Source: Chelonoidis abingdonii
Taxonomy: Eukaryota; Chordata; Testudines; Testudinidae
Length of the DNA: 64,000 nucleotides
Direction of reading: 5' to 3'
Assembly (NCBI RefSeq): GCF_003597395.2
Contig: NC_133773.1
Location: 75,882,724 to 75,946,723 of the forward strand
Translations under genes and position numbers: made by a program
The notes under the pieces: model-generated
The model's database searches: none
Told to the model about the DNA's origin: nothing
Seen by the model: only the letters and a program-made list of their open reading frames with translations
Shown: piece after piece, positions 12,001 through 22,983 of the stretch
Layout: each line of letters opens with the position of its first letter
How positions within the stretch are numbered: position 1 is the stretch's first letter

Positions 12001-13640
12001 AAAAATGATCATTTAGATGAACAACCCTGCTATTATGAAAACATGTTTGTTTCTTTAAAATGGATAAAAAGGATACACATGCAATGCAAAGATGTCAGTC
12101 TACAATCTGAACTGAAATATGAGTTAACTTCCTTGAGTAATGTTTTCTGATCTGATGCTATGCCTTCCAAAAACTTATTTCTCCTCTTCATAAATAACAT
12201 ATGTTTTATATTATTAAATAAAGAGTTAGGTGTTCATTCAATAGTATACTGACATTTAAATAAATGTCAAGGAAATCATAACCTATAAGTAACCTTAATA
12301 TACAATAATTGATAAGTACATTTCTACTTATAATATTATATTTCATTCAGTATATTACAGCCCATAGGATCCATCTTTCTACTCCATACATTAACTATTG
12401 AAAACTACAAAAAAAGGTACACTCTCTACTGCTCACCCTCCCACACAACACGAAATAATCCCACATCATGTGACCCAGTTTCTTAAAATCTGTTCCTGTT
12501 TGCAAAGTTAAAGTAAAATTACAGTAAATGCTGCTACATTTCACATGTTGATTCAATTAACCTAAAATGAATGTATATTCCCCATCACCACTGTTTGGTA
12601 CTATACATAGTTGTGTGTTTATAAATAATCCTTCTGTATGTTATCACAAGAGTATGTGTCTGGTAACCTACCACTGCATTTTTTTTTATTTCCTTCCTGC
12701 ACCTTTGAAAAAAAAGTAAGGATATGACACTCAGTAATAACCTGCTTGTGTGTTATGCAAGTTGTATGTATTTATGCTTTGTTTTATTGCAGTACAAAAC
12801 TAACATATTCACATATATCAGATTGGTTTACTTCTAGCAGAATATTCTAGCAAAAACATCAAAAGGGTGACCTCGAATTCTGCTTTTAAAATGTCTATAT
12901 CGTGGGATTTTTTGTTTGTGTGTTTGCTTGCCTTTTAAAATAAATACAGAGATTAATGCAAGAGGGAGTCTAGTTTGTTCCAGAATGTAACCACCACACT
13001 TAGAGAACCTGAGAAAAAGAATGTTTATGTTGTAATCATGTTAGTTGATCTGAGAAAAGTGCACTGGGCAATAGTGAAAAAATCTTGTGCGCTAGGATGT
13101 CTTCTAATCTTTTCTGCTCAACTCTTGATTTATTGCTCTCTTGGTATCATACACTATACAAATTTTAGAAAGACCAACTGCATAGTACACCAAGTAAGTA
13201 AAACATCCTGGAAGAAATTCTTGAGTCAGTTTCCTCTCTCCACCCGGCTCTCATTATTCCTGTTTCTGCATGAAACTTTCCAGACCTAATAAAGTCCCTA
13301 GTTTAGATGCCCTGTACTCAATAAAATAATAAATAGTAGTAACTGAAATCAAATTTATTCCAAACTCCGAATAAATTTTTAGAACTTTATATACATCTCT
13401 AAACTGAAGAATTTTAAAGATCGTTAAGTGTTGCATTTTCCATTTAAAAAGAAAGAACGTGACAAAACACAAGCTAATTGGTCAACTGTGCAAGGGAAAA
13501 CCCCAGCTCTAAATAACACACGGAACCTTACATTGTAAAATGAAACTGAAATCCAGTGTCACTCCAATATCTCAAAGTTACCTCAAAGACACAAATCCCA
13601 TACATTTAATTGTCACTGACAATAAGAAGGCTATTGAAGG
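9050..13640. other. No gene recognised
   Basis: AT-rich sequence. Several reading frames of 60-104 codons (9253, 9666, 10799, 11613, 12975) are scattered on both strands with no recognisable domain and with start contexts and composition like their surroundings. I see no classified repeat. Confidence 0.45.
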
Positions 13641-13778
13641 CTAGACATTTGTGGCGAGTACGGTCGGAGAGGCAGCAGCAACTGTGCATCATCCGTGAGT
13701 CTCAAGCATTTCAGCTGTGCAAGAAAAACCGCTGGGGGCATGTTTTTGATCTCCGTTTCCCAGCCTGGAGGGACTCAC

Positions 13779-13849
13779 CTGAGTAGAACTGCAGCTTCCC
13801 AGAGATAAAATCCCGAAACAGCTGCACGAAGGTATGTAACCTTGGCCAT
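13779..13849 (-). CDS. Candidate first coding exon, unknown gene
   Basis: On the minus strand an ATG at 13849 in a strong context (A at -3, G at +4) opens 23 codons plus two bases (MAKVTYLRAAVSGFYLWEAA, then VLL) that run directly into a consensus donor CAG|GTGAGT. The peptide is hydrophobic in its second half. I do not recognise it. Position in the CpG-rich segment fits a first exon, but another frame through the same bases is also open, so coding is unproven. Confidence 0.2.
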
Positions 13850-14000
13850 GTTACTACGAGGTATTCACGACCTCCAGAGCAGACGTTTCCGAGTCATGGA
13901 GGATCCAGAAAGAGTGCCAAGGAAATTTGGTCAGTCTTGGGAGCTGTTGGAGAAACTGCCGGGACTTCAGCACCCTGGAGAGCTCCCTGCGGCAGCGTAG
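13848..14000 (+). CDS. Small ORF in CpG island, unknown
   Basis: A 50-codon frame starts ATG at 13848 (MLLRGIHDLQSRRFRVMEDP...) and ends TAG at 13998-14000. It has no recognised domain and its start lies downstream of a possible donor at 13830. Its start codon overlaps the minus-strand ATG in the same CATG. It could be an upstream ORF of a transcript or chance. Confidence 0.12.
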   Translation: MLLRGIHDLQSRRFRVMEDPERVPRKFGQSWELLEKLPGLQHPGELPAAA

Positions 14001-15150
14001 CACCTGTAATCCCACTTGCAGGGAAGCTTTAGTCCTGGGTTAGTTATTCACCAGCACCGGGCACTTGGCCGAACATTTTCTGGCGGTTGCTGGGAACCAG
14101 CTCTCGGTAGGGTTTGTATTTTTCATTTAAAGAAAGCGACTGATCCAAAAGGGGGAGATCAGGCAGAGCACAGGCGGCAGCGGCAGCATGCGCTCAGCTT
14201 CCCTTCCTCCCTCCGGCTCCTGCTAGCAGCCAGAACCCGGCTCGACACATTCCTGAGCAACTGGAACGCTAGACCAGCTGAGAGAGCTAGCGCAGGGGAG
14301 GGCGGAGACCAAGCCCAGGCAATAGGCTGCCCACAGCCACTCAGGGGAGCTCCCAGGCCGACTGACAGCCGGGTTGAGCAGCGCTGCAACATACCAGAAG
14401 GGGATGGGTGGGGGAAGAGGGGAGGTTAATCCTTTAGATGTAGGGGGGGGTGATGTTTCGGGGGGTGGACAGGGAGAGGATCCCCTAGAAGGAGACGTCT
14501 GGAGGCGGCGGGGGTTGACCCTGAGGAAGAAGATGAGGGACTGGTCTCGCAGGACGGAAGGGGCGGGGGTGGCGAGCCTTCAAAGGGGATCTGATGTGGG
14601 GAGCGATTAGTCCAGCCAGGAATGGGGTGGGTCACCCACCCCAGCTGCCGCCGCCTTTGTCTTTTCACACCCTTTGAATTCAGAACCAGTATTAGAACGG
14701 AGCCTTCTGTCCTAGCGGCTGTCAGAACCCCCTCAGATTAAACGCTTGTAAAAGAGCTGTTGCTGGGGAGGAGAGGTGAGGGCAGGGGACGGGGCGTGCA
14801 GACGACCCAGGGGCTGTGTCCCAGGGACTTGTGTGTGTCTGGGAGAGTGCGATGAGGTTGGGAGACGTCAGATGTGCAGTGCATTGGGTGCTGGGCAGGG
14901 CGCGCGAATGGGCATTGAGCTATGCGCTGGGGTCAGTGGCTCGGAAGAGCTGTCCATGGTAGTGTCCATGTTGAAAGGCACAACCACTGAGGAGACGGGG
15001 AATCAGGTCGCCCTGGTCCTTTTTCATCCCATGTGAAGAGGGGGAGTTCAGAAGGGAAGCACTCCTGAGCAAGGAGGCGTTGAGAGCTTCAGGAGGAAAG
15101 AGTCTGAGGAAGGGGGGGCAACTGAGGAAGAGGACAGCAGGCTATACCCA

Positions 15151-15322
15151 TCTCCTAGAACTGGAAGGGACCCTGAAAGGTCATTGAGTCTAGCCCCCTG
15201 CCTTCATTAGCAGGACTAAGTACTGATTTTGCCCCAGATCCCTACATGGCCCTCTGAAGGATTGAGCTCACAACAGTGGGTTTAGCAGGCTACTACTCAA
15301 ACCACTGAGCTATCCCTCCCTC
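15151..15322 (-). mobile_element. tRNA-derived SINE with CR1-like tail
   Basis: Read on the minus strand, it begins with a tRNA-like head containing an A box TAGCTCAGTGG (complement of 15302-15312) and a B-box-like GAGCTCAATCC (complement of 15259-15269). It ends in a CR1-like 3' tail (complement of ctagaactggaagggaccc, about 15155-15173). This head-and-tail layout is that of the turtle pol III SINEs that use CR1 machinery. It is the strongest hint that the host is a cryptodiran turtle. Confidence 0.85.
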
Positions 15323-15329
15323 CTACCAG

Positions 15330-17295
15330 AGAAGAAGTGAATTGGGTGTAAGGTGCAGTGTGAAGTGAACATCTCTGGCTGTGACTGAACCTCTGTGCTG
15401 TGCAGGACAATCAGCGGGGGGAGGCAATACCTGTGGGGGTGGGGAGGCAAAAGGAGAAAGAACCTTAGACAAGGGAAGGCTACTTGTGTTAGGGCTGGAA
15501 AGGGGGTGTGTGTCCTTTTTTTGGAGGTGGGGGGATCTCTGTAGCAAGCTCAGTCTGGAAGGGGGCTGGGGCCTGCAATTGTATTTGTGGATGTATTGGG
15601 GGTGGGAGGAGCTTGTCTGAGCAGGTTTTGAGGGACCCTGCTTGTGCTGCTGCATGTGTGAGTGAGGGGAGGCGGCACTGTGTGGAAGAGGCAGGTGTTG
15701 GGGGTTAAGACAGGCGAGTGGGTTTGCTTTGGTGAGGGAGGACTGGGAGGCAGGAGAAGGTGAAGGAAGAGGCAATACCGTACAGTGAGAGTGAGGGAGA
15801 GCAAAAAGAGTGCCAGAAAGGTGAGGGAAGGAAGGTGTGTGGAAGGAAGAAGAGAACAGTGCATAAGAAACCAGAGGGGTAAGGGACACAGTATAGAAAA
15901 ATGATATTGGGGGAATACACTGAAAATGACAGAAGAGAAGATAAGGTAGTAAAGGAAATGGTGGGAAATAAAGGGAAAGGAAGAGATTGAAGAACAGCTA
16001 TGGAGGAGATAAGACAAGTTTATATTTACTAGAAGGGATAGGTACAAAATGATGAGTTAACCACATTTTAGTCACATTATTAAAAAATACGATAAAATGT
16101 GCTGTTCCGCCATACATACTCCTTGTTCTTTTTCTGAGGTTGCACCTGTGCCTTCTTTTGCTATCACCACTGCAATTACCCCAGCAGGCACCATTACATA
16201 GTAAAAACTCTGACCTCATTTTCTAAAACTGATCCGTGTTTATCCACACTCACATATACTTTGTGTTAAATGCATTGTTGTGGGACACTCTAGAATGTCA
16301 TCTGTTTAAACTGGCCCTTCCTCCTAGGTTTTCTTCAAATGTAACATTTAAATATGAGAGTGAAGGAGAAAGAAGATCGGGAGTCTTCTATCATTAACAC
16401 ACAAAAATCTTAGTCACTGCTAAAAGAATTGCTTTGCTTCTTAATGCTAAGGAAACCTTCTTTTCTTCCAAGGTCTGTTCTGGAATTAATGGGATGCATT
16501 GAATTAAGGTGTAAAGTGCATGCACTATATTTTCAGAACAGTTGCATTTGACTTTTTTCTCAGTATAAACATTTAGTGAAGCTCTTTCTCATTGGTACTG
16601 TTTAGCTTTACAACTCTGTGCACTTTCACACTTAAATTGTCCTACTTTTTCCCAAAGGATTCAGGAAGATGCATTTTTTCTTATAACACTATTTATTAAT
16701 ATTACCCCAATGGAATCTCTAGTATGAATAGTTCTATAAATGAAAAGTATATTAAGTATGTATAGTTCAAATTTGTCAACATGACAGGAGGGACACATAC
16801 ATTCTAATACAGTTTAAGCAGTAATTCTGTATTTCACCATTTCTTTACTGAATATAAACTTTAGATACTATGCAACAACTGTTTGTTATGAGTCTCAGTG
16901 TTTATGAAAGTTTTCTCATTGACAGTGTTGAACACTGAAATCTTCTCCTTAGTCACAAAAGAAACATAGTATAGAGAGTGGCAGTATAAGCTTCTCCACA
17001 CCACAGTGTCACTCAGCACTGTAGCCACAGCTTACCTTTGGTGAAAGGAGAATTCAGTCTCAAAGTTTATTCAGTCCTTGGACTTTTTTCTAAAGCAATA
17101 CACTTTTGTGGTAGTTTTTATCTAACTATCTATCCACGTAATTACTTATAAGGCCCTCATGATTATAGTATCTTAGTGTCTCCACATTTTTTTAAATGAT
17201 AGCAAACAGGACTTTCTTCCTTTTCTGCCTGGAAGAATAGCTTAGTAGGTTGTTGACATTTTTCTTTTTTCCATCTTCTTCTTCCTGGATTGGCA
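15330..17295. other. Purine-skewed then AT-rich DNA, no gene recognised
   Basis: 15400-16010 is strongly purine-rich (GGGGAGG and GAAGGAAG runs) on the plus strand. This creates long pyrimidine-coded open frames on the minus strand (15323-15889, 15550-16047) rich in Ser, Pro and Leu. Their composition suggests artefacts of base skew. From 16020 the sequence is ordinary AT-rich DNA. Confidence 0.5.
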
Positions 17296-17297
17296 AC

Positions 17298-18445
17298 TAG
17301 TTAAAAGATAGGAAACAAAGGGTAGGAATAAATGGTCAGTTTTCAGAATGGAGAGAGGTAAATAGTGGTGTCCTTCAGGGGTCTGTATTGGGACCAGTCC
17401 TATTCAACATATTCATAAATGATCTAGAAAAGGATAAATACTGAGGTAGAACAATTTGAGGATGAAACAAAACTACTCAAGATAGTTAAGTCCCAGGCAG
17501 ACTGCGAAGAGCTACAAAAGGATTGCACAAAACTGAGTGACTCGGCAACAAAATGTCATATGAAATTCAACACTGATAAATGGAAAGTAATGCACATTGG
17601 AAAGCATAATCCCAACTATACATATAAAATGATGGGGTCTAAATTAGCTTTTACCACTCAAGAGATTTTGGAGTCATTGTTCACTGACACCATACACGCA
17701 ATGTGCACCAGCAGTCAAAAAAGTTAACAAAATGTTGGGAATCATTAAGAAAATGATAGATAATAAGAAAGAAAATATCATGTGACTTCTACATAAATCC
17801 ATGGTATGCCCACATCTTGAATACTGCATGCAGATGTGGTTGCCCCAACTCAAAAAATATATATTGGAATTAGAAAAGGCTCAGAAAAGAGCAACAAAAA
17901 TTATTAGGGATATGGAATGGCTTTCATATGAGGAGCTATTAATAAGACTGGTTTTTTTATCTTGGAAAAGAGACAACTAAGGGTGGATAATCATTGAGGT
18001 CTCTAAAATCATGATTGGTATGGAGAAAGTAAGTGTTATTTATTTCTTTTCATAATACAAGAACTAGGAGTCACTAAATGAAATTAATAGGCAGCAGGTT
18101 TAAAACAAACAAAAGGAACTATTTTTTTACACAACACACAGTCAACCTGTGGAACTCCTTGCCAGAGAATGATGTGAAGGCCAAGACTATAACAGAGTTC
18201 AAAAAAGAACTAGATAAGTTCACGGAGGATAGATTCATCAATGGCTATTAGCCAGGGTGGGCAGGGGTGCTCTCCCTAGCTTCTGTTTGCCAAAAGCTAG
18301 GAATGGGCAACGGGGAATGGATCACTTGATAATTAACTGTTTTGTTCATTCCCTCTGGGCCACCTGGTATTGGCCACTGTCAGAAGACAGGATACTGGGA
18401 TAGATGGACCTTTGGTCTGACCCAGTATGGCCGGTCTTATGTCCT
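17298..18445 (+). mobile_element. CR1 LINE, RT to 3' end
   Basis: The translation contains [20 protein letters not shown] (17370-17429), the CR1 RT core. Later come ORF2 C-terminal remnants and a 3' UTR ending ctgacccagtatggccggtc and ttatgtcctt. Many stops and indels show decay. It is 5' truncated with no clear target duplication, as usual for CR1. Confidence 0.9.
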
Positions 18446-18989
18446 TTCCCACCTCCCCTACATTGGAGAAAAATGTGAGTAGAGCAGTTTTGGGAAGGAT
18501 AAGTTGAAGAAATAGGTCTTGATTTTAGGGGTTTTTTTAAGCACCAGCAACTTCTGTCTAGGGAAATCTAGGAAGAACTGATGATGGTTCCTCAGTCCAA
18601 ACACAGTACTAACTATCAGTCCTCTTTGACCTACTTAAGATCCCAGTTCAACAGAGCACATAAATAGATGTGCTATTCACTTCAAGAGAATTAAGCTCAT
18701 GCTTTGCTGAGTTGAGTCCTAATATAGGTTTGTTCTGATAACCATGTTGTTTTTCTTGCATATTACCCTTAGCCAACCTACTTGTTCTTAAAGCTTAAAG
18801 CTGAGCACTTAACAATAATAGATTATAACATGTTCTACTGTGTCTCTTAATACTTCTCTAGCCTGTTTGCATGTTGTGTTAGTTTTTTTGGGGTAGGGAG
18901 GTGAGCCTTGCCTGAATGGTCACATGTAAATTTGCCTTCTGGTGCCTGGAGCCATCCCTGCCCCTAAGAAGGCTTTTGTGGGCATTTCA

Positions 18990-19037
18990 GCCCAGATCCT
19001 CAAAGGTATTTATGTATCTAAATCTGAGGATCTGAGC
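18990..19037. repeat. Foldback repeat, shortened centre
   Basis: gcccagatcctca (18990-19002) pairs with tgaggatctgagc (19025-19037) with one mismatch. The central part looks deleted compared with longer members of the palindromic class. Confidence 0.6.
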
Positions 19038-19547
19038 CTTCTTCCCTATTTTTATAAATCAGCCATTTAATCATTGGCTATTCTGTGCTTTTTCAGAAAA
19101 ACAAGGGGAAATTATGAACTTTCTAAAAATCAGGTTGACTGATAGAAATTATATATTAGATTAGATAATATGTATCTAAAGAAAAGATGAGAGTATGCTC
19201 TATTAATAGCTTACAGTTTAAAATATAAACATCCCTTCCTCACCTCAGCATTTCTCCAGTAAGTGCTAAACTATTAATGGAGCATAGATTTGCATTCTAT
19301 TTATATCTTTGTTTAGTTGCCTTTATATATAAGCGTACATCTTCCAGCCACCATGACTAATATATAAGTATGCTATACATGGGTATTTAACTAGACACTT
19401 TCCCAAAGGTATTTTTAAATATACACCTGTTACCTACACACCCTTACCTTGTGTTCTTTTTGCTTACAGTGCCAAGTTAGAAAACACTGTTCTTTCTAAT
19501 TTCTACACATCTTCCCATTACACTGGATCTACACTAGCCTTTCTCAA

Positions 19548-19731
19548 TTAAAAGTTCCCACTGTTGTTCTCATAGCTCCAATGGTGGGAGTGCAAATATA
19601 GGCCATCTAGTTGCATTTTTACCTACGGGTTATTCTAGAGGGGTTATAGCCTCTCAAACTACACAGAGCCGCTCGAGAGGACACGATGGTTATAACACCA
19701 GTAGCCACTTGAGTCTTGTCTGCACTAGAGC
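19548..19731. mobile_element. hAT-like MITE
   Basis: The left end ctacactagcctttctc and the right end gtcttgtctgcactag (about 19714-19729) contain imperfectly inverted motifs, and the length is typical of short non-autonomous elements. No target duplication was established. Confidence 0.4.
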
Positions 19732-19831
19732 ATGAAGTCTGGAAAAGTGGTCTCTTTCACTCCCTCCAGAATGAAATCAGCCAATATATCTTCAGAGAAA
19801 CTAGTAAAACTCTCCTAATAGCCTGGAGAAA

Positions 19832-19945
19832 AGCTTTCGAGCAACACAGAGCTTGTCTTCCTCACCAATAGAAGTTGGTCCAATAAAAGATGTTACCTCA
19901 ACCACCTTCTCTCTCTAATATCCTGAGACTAACCTGGCTACAACT
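19832..19945 (+). mobile_element. Penelope-like 3' terminal fragment
   Basis: The segment with agaagttggtccaataaaag and atgttacctcaaccaccttc, then gactaacctggctacaac, matches the layout of the terminal repeats at 20886-20998 and 23379-23470 (actaacacggctac). The family name is inferred from the hammerhead-type companions. Confidence 0.45.
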
Positions 19946-20830
19946 ACTATGCATATATACAGTATGACAGTCATTTCTCAGTCTACTAGATAGTCTTTAT
20001 TTATAGAGTTAATAAGGTAACAATGACTAACATATATACAACTGGAAAACAGTGAAATAAAATAGAGCAAGCAATTAAACAAAACATCACACTTAGAGAC
20101 CTGCTTAAAGTTCTTTTTGGTTAGCAGAAACCTTGATTGCAGGGAAGACACAACCTAAGATAATATTACCTTGCAGCTTCATGACCAGCAGCTCTCCTTA
20201 TCATAGTCAGAGGACCTGTGCTGTTCCACAAAATCCCCACTCCCGTACTTTCTGGAAATGAACAATTCTCTTTGATTTTAACCCTTTCGTTGCGTAAGTT
20301 TACTATACAAATGGCTATGTTTTCTTTCAGTGACTGTAACTGCCATATTTTATAATTGGTCCCAGGAAACTGGAATATGCAAAAGGCAATTGCATCACTA
20401 ACAAAATGTATTATATTCAAAACCATATTTGTCTCTGTCTTATCCCTCCCCTTGCTTCATCCATTTTGGAGCTGTATTAACCACAAAATATATTTTATTT
20501 TTATGGTTGTGTATCTAATAATAGGTCAAAGCCTTTAGACTTTCACAGTTGAGTGGGTTACATCCTTGGGAACCTGCTTACAGAGAAAGCTAGACTAATT
20601 AAAATAACTAAAACAAGGGTCTAAAATAGGAATTAATGTCATAGTCCATCAAAACACCCCGTTTAAACACTGTAATGTATCCAATTGTAATAAGTATGTT
20701 AAAAAAAGACAACGTGCCAGTATAAAATCTTCCCTGTCATTGTGATACACTTATTTGTGACTGTGTGAGATGGGAGAACAATCTGGCAGTCTGATGTATA
20801 TTTAGTGTTTAAAGAAAGCCATTGTACTTT

Positions 20831-20998
20831 TGGGCATAAGCTTTCGTGGGTAAAAAATGCACTCCATGCATCTGAAGAAATTAAGTTTTTTACCCACGGA
20901 AGCTTATGTCCAAATAAGTCTGTTAGTCTTTAAGGTGCCACCAGACTCCTTGTTGTTTTTGTGGATACAGACTAACACGGCTACCCTCTCATACTTGA
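20831..20998 (+). mobile_element. Penelope-like terminus with inverted hammerhead-like hairpin
   Basis: Two arms, 20832-20857 and 20886-20911, are inverted copies with 2 mismatches in 26 bp and a 28-nt loop. The right arm reads ctgaagaaatt (20872-20882), ttttttacccacggaagctt and then a shared terminus (gttagtctttaaggtgccac; gatacagactaacacggcta). CTGAAGA...GGAAG is close to, but not identical with, a hammerhead ribozyme core (CTGATGA...GAAA). Penelope-like elements are known to carry hammerhead motifs; membership here is inferred. Confidence 0.6.
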
Positions 20999-21514
20999 CA
21001 TTGTACTTTTGTAACTGCAAAAGTGGGGTTTTCTTTAACTCTATAGTGCTTTTAAAGCAAAGAGCAATTCTGGTCATTCCATGATATGTCAATTTCATAG
21101 ATTCATACATTGTAAGGCCAGAAGGGCCCACTGGGATCATCTCATCTGACCTCCAGCATGACACAGACCATAGCATTTCACCAAATTGTTCCTGCATCAA
21201 ACTCATAACTCAAGGCTGAGCTACAGTGTGTTTCTTAGGGGGAAAAGTCCAATCTTGATTTAAAGAGTTCAAGATATGGAGGACCCACTATGTCCCTAGA
21301 TAAATTGTTCCAGGTGTTAATTACCATCATTGTAAAAACAAAAAGGAGAAAAAAAGGTACCATACTTCTAGTGTGAATTTGTCTAGCTTCCGCTTCCAGT
21401 CATTGAATCTTGTTATGCCTTTGTTTGCTAGATTAAGAAGACTTCTACTATCAGCAATCTTTGCCCCATATAGGTACATATAGGCTGTGATCAAGTGACT
21501 TTTTGTTAATAGAC

Positions 21515-21879
21515 CAGGGGTGGCGAAACCTATTGACCTTCCAAGCAGTATATGATAAACTTCAGAAGTTCAAGAGCTGAGCGTGTCTGTTGAGGCTTGA
21601 GACTTCTGCCCTGCAGTGAGGTGGTGGGGTAGGGTAGGGGAGTTCTTGGGGCTTCAGCCCTACAGAAGGTGCTTTCTGGGGCTCAGGGCTTCAACTGAAG
21701 CCCCAAGAACCCTCTCCACACAAGGCAGAAACCCCTAGCCCCACCACCCTGCCATGGGAAGAAGCCCTAAGCTCCTCATCTTCCAAGTATAGTAGGTGGA
21801 GAATGGTGGGTCGTGAGGGGCTCCCCAAGCTGAACTTTAAGTGTAAAAGAACCACATAAGGCTCTTTTGGTCAACTCTG
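21515..21879. mobile_element. Non-autonomous hAT element, perfect 8-bp TSD
   Basis: It starts CAGGGGTGGCGAAACC and ends ttggtcaactctg. It is flanked by taatagac at 21507-21514 and again at 21880-21887, a perfect 8-bp duplication characteristic of hAT insertions. It lies within the CR1, so it is younger than it. The interior contains an inverted segment (cttggggcttcagcccta / cttcaactgaagccccaag). There is no transposase. Confidence 0.88.
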
Positions 21880-21961
21880 TAATAGACTGAACTTCTCTAG
21901 TTTGTCAGCGTAAGACAGGTTTTCCAGGCCTGGAATCAGTCTTGCAGCTCTTTTCTCTAAC

Positions 21962-22030
21962 CTTTCAAATTTGTCAGCATCCTTTTTTAAACCTGAACTG
22001 GGCACAGTATTTCAGTAATGGCCTCACTAA
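21962..22030. repeat. 69-bp direct repeat, left copy
   Basis: It starts ctttcaaatttgtcagcatc and ends ggcctcactaa. It is identical to 22915-22983 except for one base (g versus a). It abuts the truncated left end of the LTR. Confidence 0.95.
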
Positions 22031-22914
22031 GCTAAGGGTTAATGTCTCTTTCACCTGTAAAGGGTTAACAAACAGTGACCTGCAACATCTGACCAGAGGA
22101 CCAATGAGGAAACAAGATAGTTTCAAATCTCGGTGGAGGGAAGCCTTTGTTTGTGGTTTTTGGGGTTTGCTTTGTTCTCTCTGAGGCCTGGAAGGGACTA
22201 GATGTGCAACCAAGTTTCTTGCCAATCTCCCTGCTACAGTCTCTTATATATTCAGAATAGTGAGTATTAAGTAGAAAGGCGGTTATAGTCTTTTAAATTG
22301 TTTTTCTTTATTTGCAGATGTGTAGTTTGCTGGAAGTGTGTTAAATTGTATTTTGCTGGGGGGAGGCTTTTCTCTTGGTTGTATATAAGGCGGAAGACCC
22401 TGTCACTTAACTGTAGCTATGGCTCAGAGTGATTTCTTATTTTTTCTTTCTTTTATTAAACCTTCCTTTTAAAGACCTGGTTGATTTTTTCCCGTGCGGC
22501 TCAAGAATGTCTGACTTACAGGGGAAGTGAGTGGGGACGGAAAGATAGGGGGGGCAGGGTGATCCCTTTGGTTTGATTCTCGGGCTCTTGTCTGTATGCC
22601 TCTGGAGTTAGGTGGAGCCTCTGTTTTTAGATTCAAGGAGTTGATCCAGGTGATCTTCTCGGTAAACCAGGGAGGAAGCATAGGATGAGGCACCTGTGAG
22701 CAGACAGGGTTACTTTCGTGTAGTTAAGATCCAGGGTGTTGGTCTTGGGGGTCCCCAGGGAAGCTTTTGGGGAGACCAGAGTTTATCAGGCACTCAGAGG
22801 CCTGATTGGTGGCAGCGTATCAGATCTAAGCTGGTAATTAAGCTTAGAGGAATTCATGCTAGTACCTCATTTTTTGGACTCTAAGGTTCAGATTGAGGAA
22901 GGAATACTATGACA
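22031..22914 (+). mobile_element. LTR family B, copy 1, 5' end missing
   Basis: It matches the LTRs at 50487 and 62626: gctaagggttaatgtctctt near the start, tgtgtagtttgctggaagtg, ggggagaccagagtttatca, gatctaagctggtaattaag, and an end tactatgaca at 22914. The first roughly 15 bases (TGTCATAAACAG...) are absent. A TATA-like tatataagg lies near 22382. Instead of a 5-bp duplication it is flanked by 69-bp copies of CR1 sequence. Confidence 0.85.
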
Positions 22915-22983
22915 CTTTCAAATTTGTCAACATCCTTTTTTAAACCTGAACTGGGCACAGTATTTCAGTAATGGCCTCACTAA
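22915..22983. repeat. 69-bp direct repeat, right copy
   Basis: It begins immediately after the intact LTR 3' end (gaca at 22911-22914) and continues into the rest of the CR1 at 22984, so this copy is the collinear one on the right side. Confidence 0.95.

Larger units (their letters stand above)
13640..15100. promoter_or_regulatory. CpG-island-like segment, probable promoter
   Basis: This is the only extended GC- and CpG-rich stretch in the window not explained by a repeat. CpGs cluster at 13660-13680, 14230-14290, 14500-14590 and 14780-14910. A GGGGCGGGG Sp1-type box lies at about 14560-14568. Possible splice donors face both ways: minus-strand CTCAG|GTGAGT at about 13783-13773 and plus-strand GAAG|GTATGT at about 13830. 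A G8...G6 plus-strand tract at about 14443-14466 could form a quadruplex. A promoter, perhaps bidirectional, is inferred; the gene it would serve is not identified. Confidence 0.5.

Noticed and set aside
14159..14392. 77-codon minus-strand frame in the CpG-rich segment
   Set aside because: Cys/Arg/Ser-rich without a clear signal peptide or domain; expected by chance in GC-rich sequence.
14016..14429. 137-codon plus-strand open frame in the CpG-rich segment
   Set aside because: Stop codons are rare in GC-rich DNA; no recognised domain, weak start context, overlapped by a minus-strand frame of similar quality.
15323..15889. 188-codon minus-strand open frame
   Set aside because: Ser/Pro/Leu-rich translation produced by the purine-rich plus strand; ends at the SINE edge; no domain.
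15550..16047. 165-codon minus-strand open frame
   Set aside because: Same pyrimidine-skew artefact as the overlapping frame; low-complexity composition.
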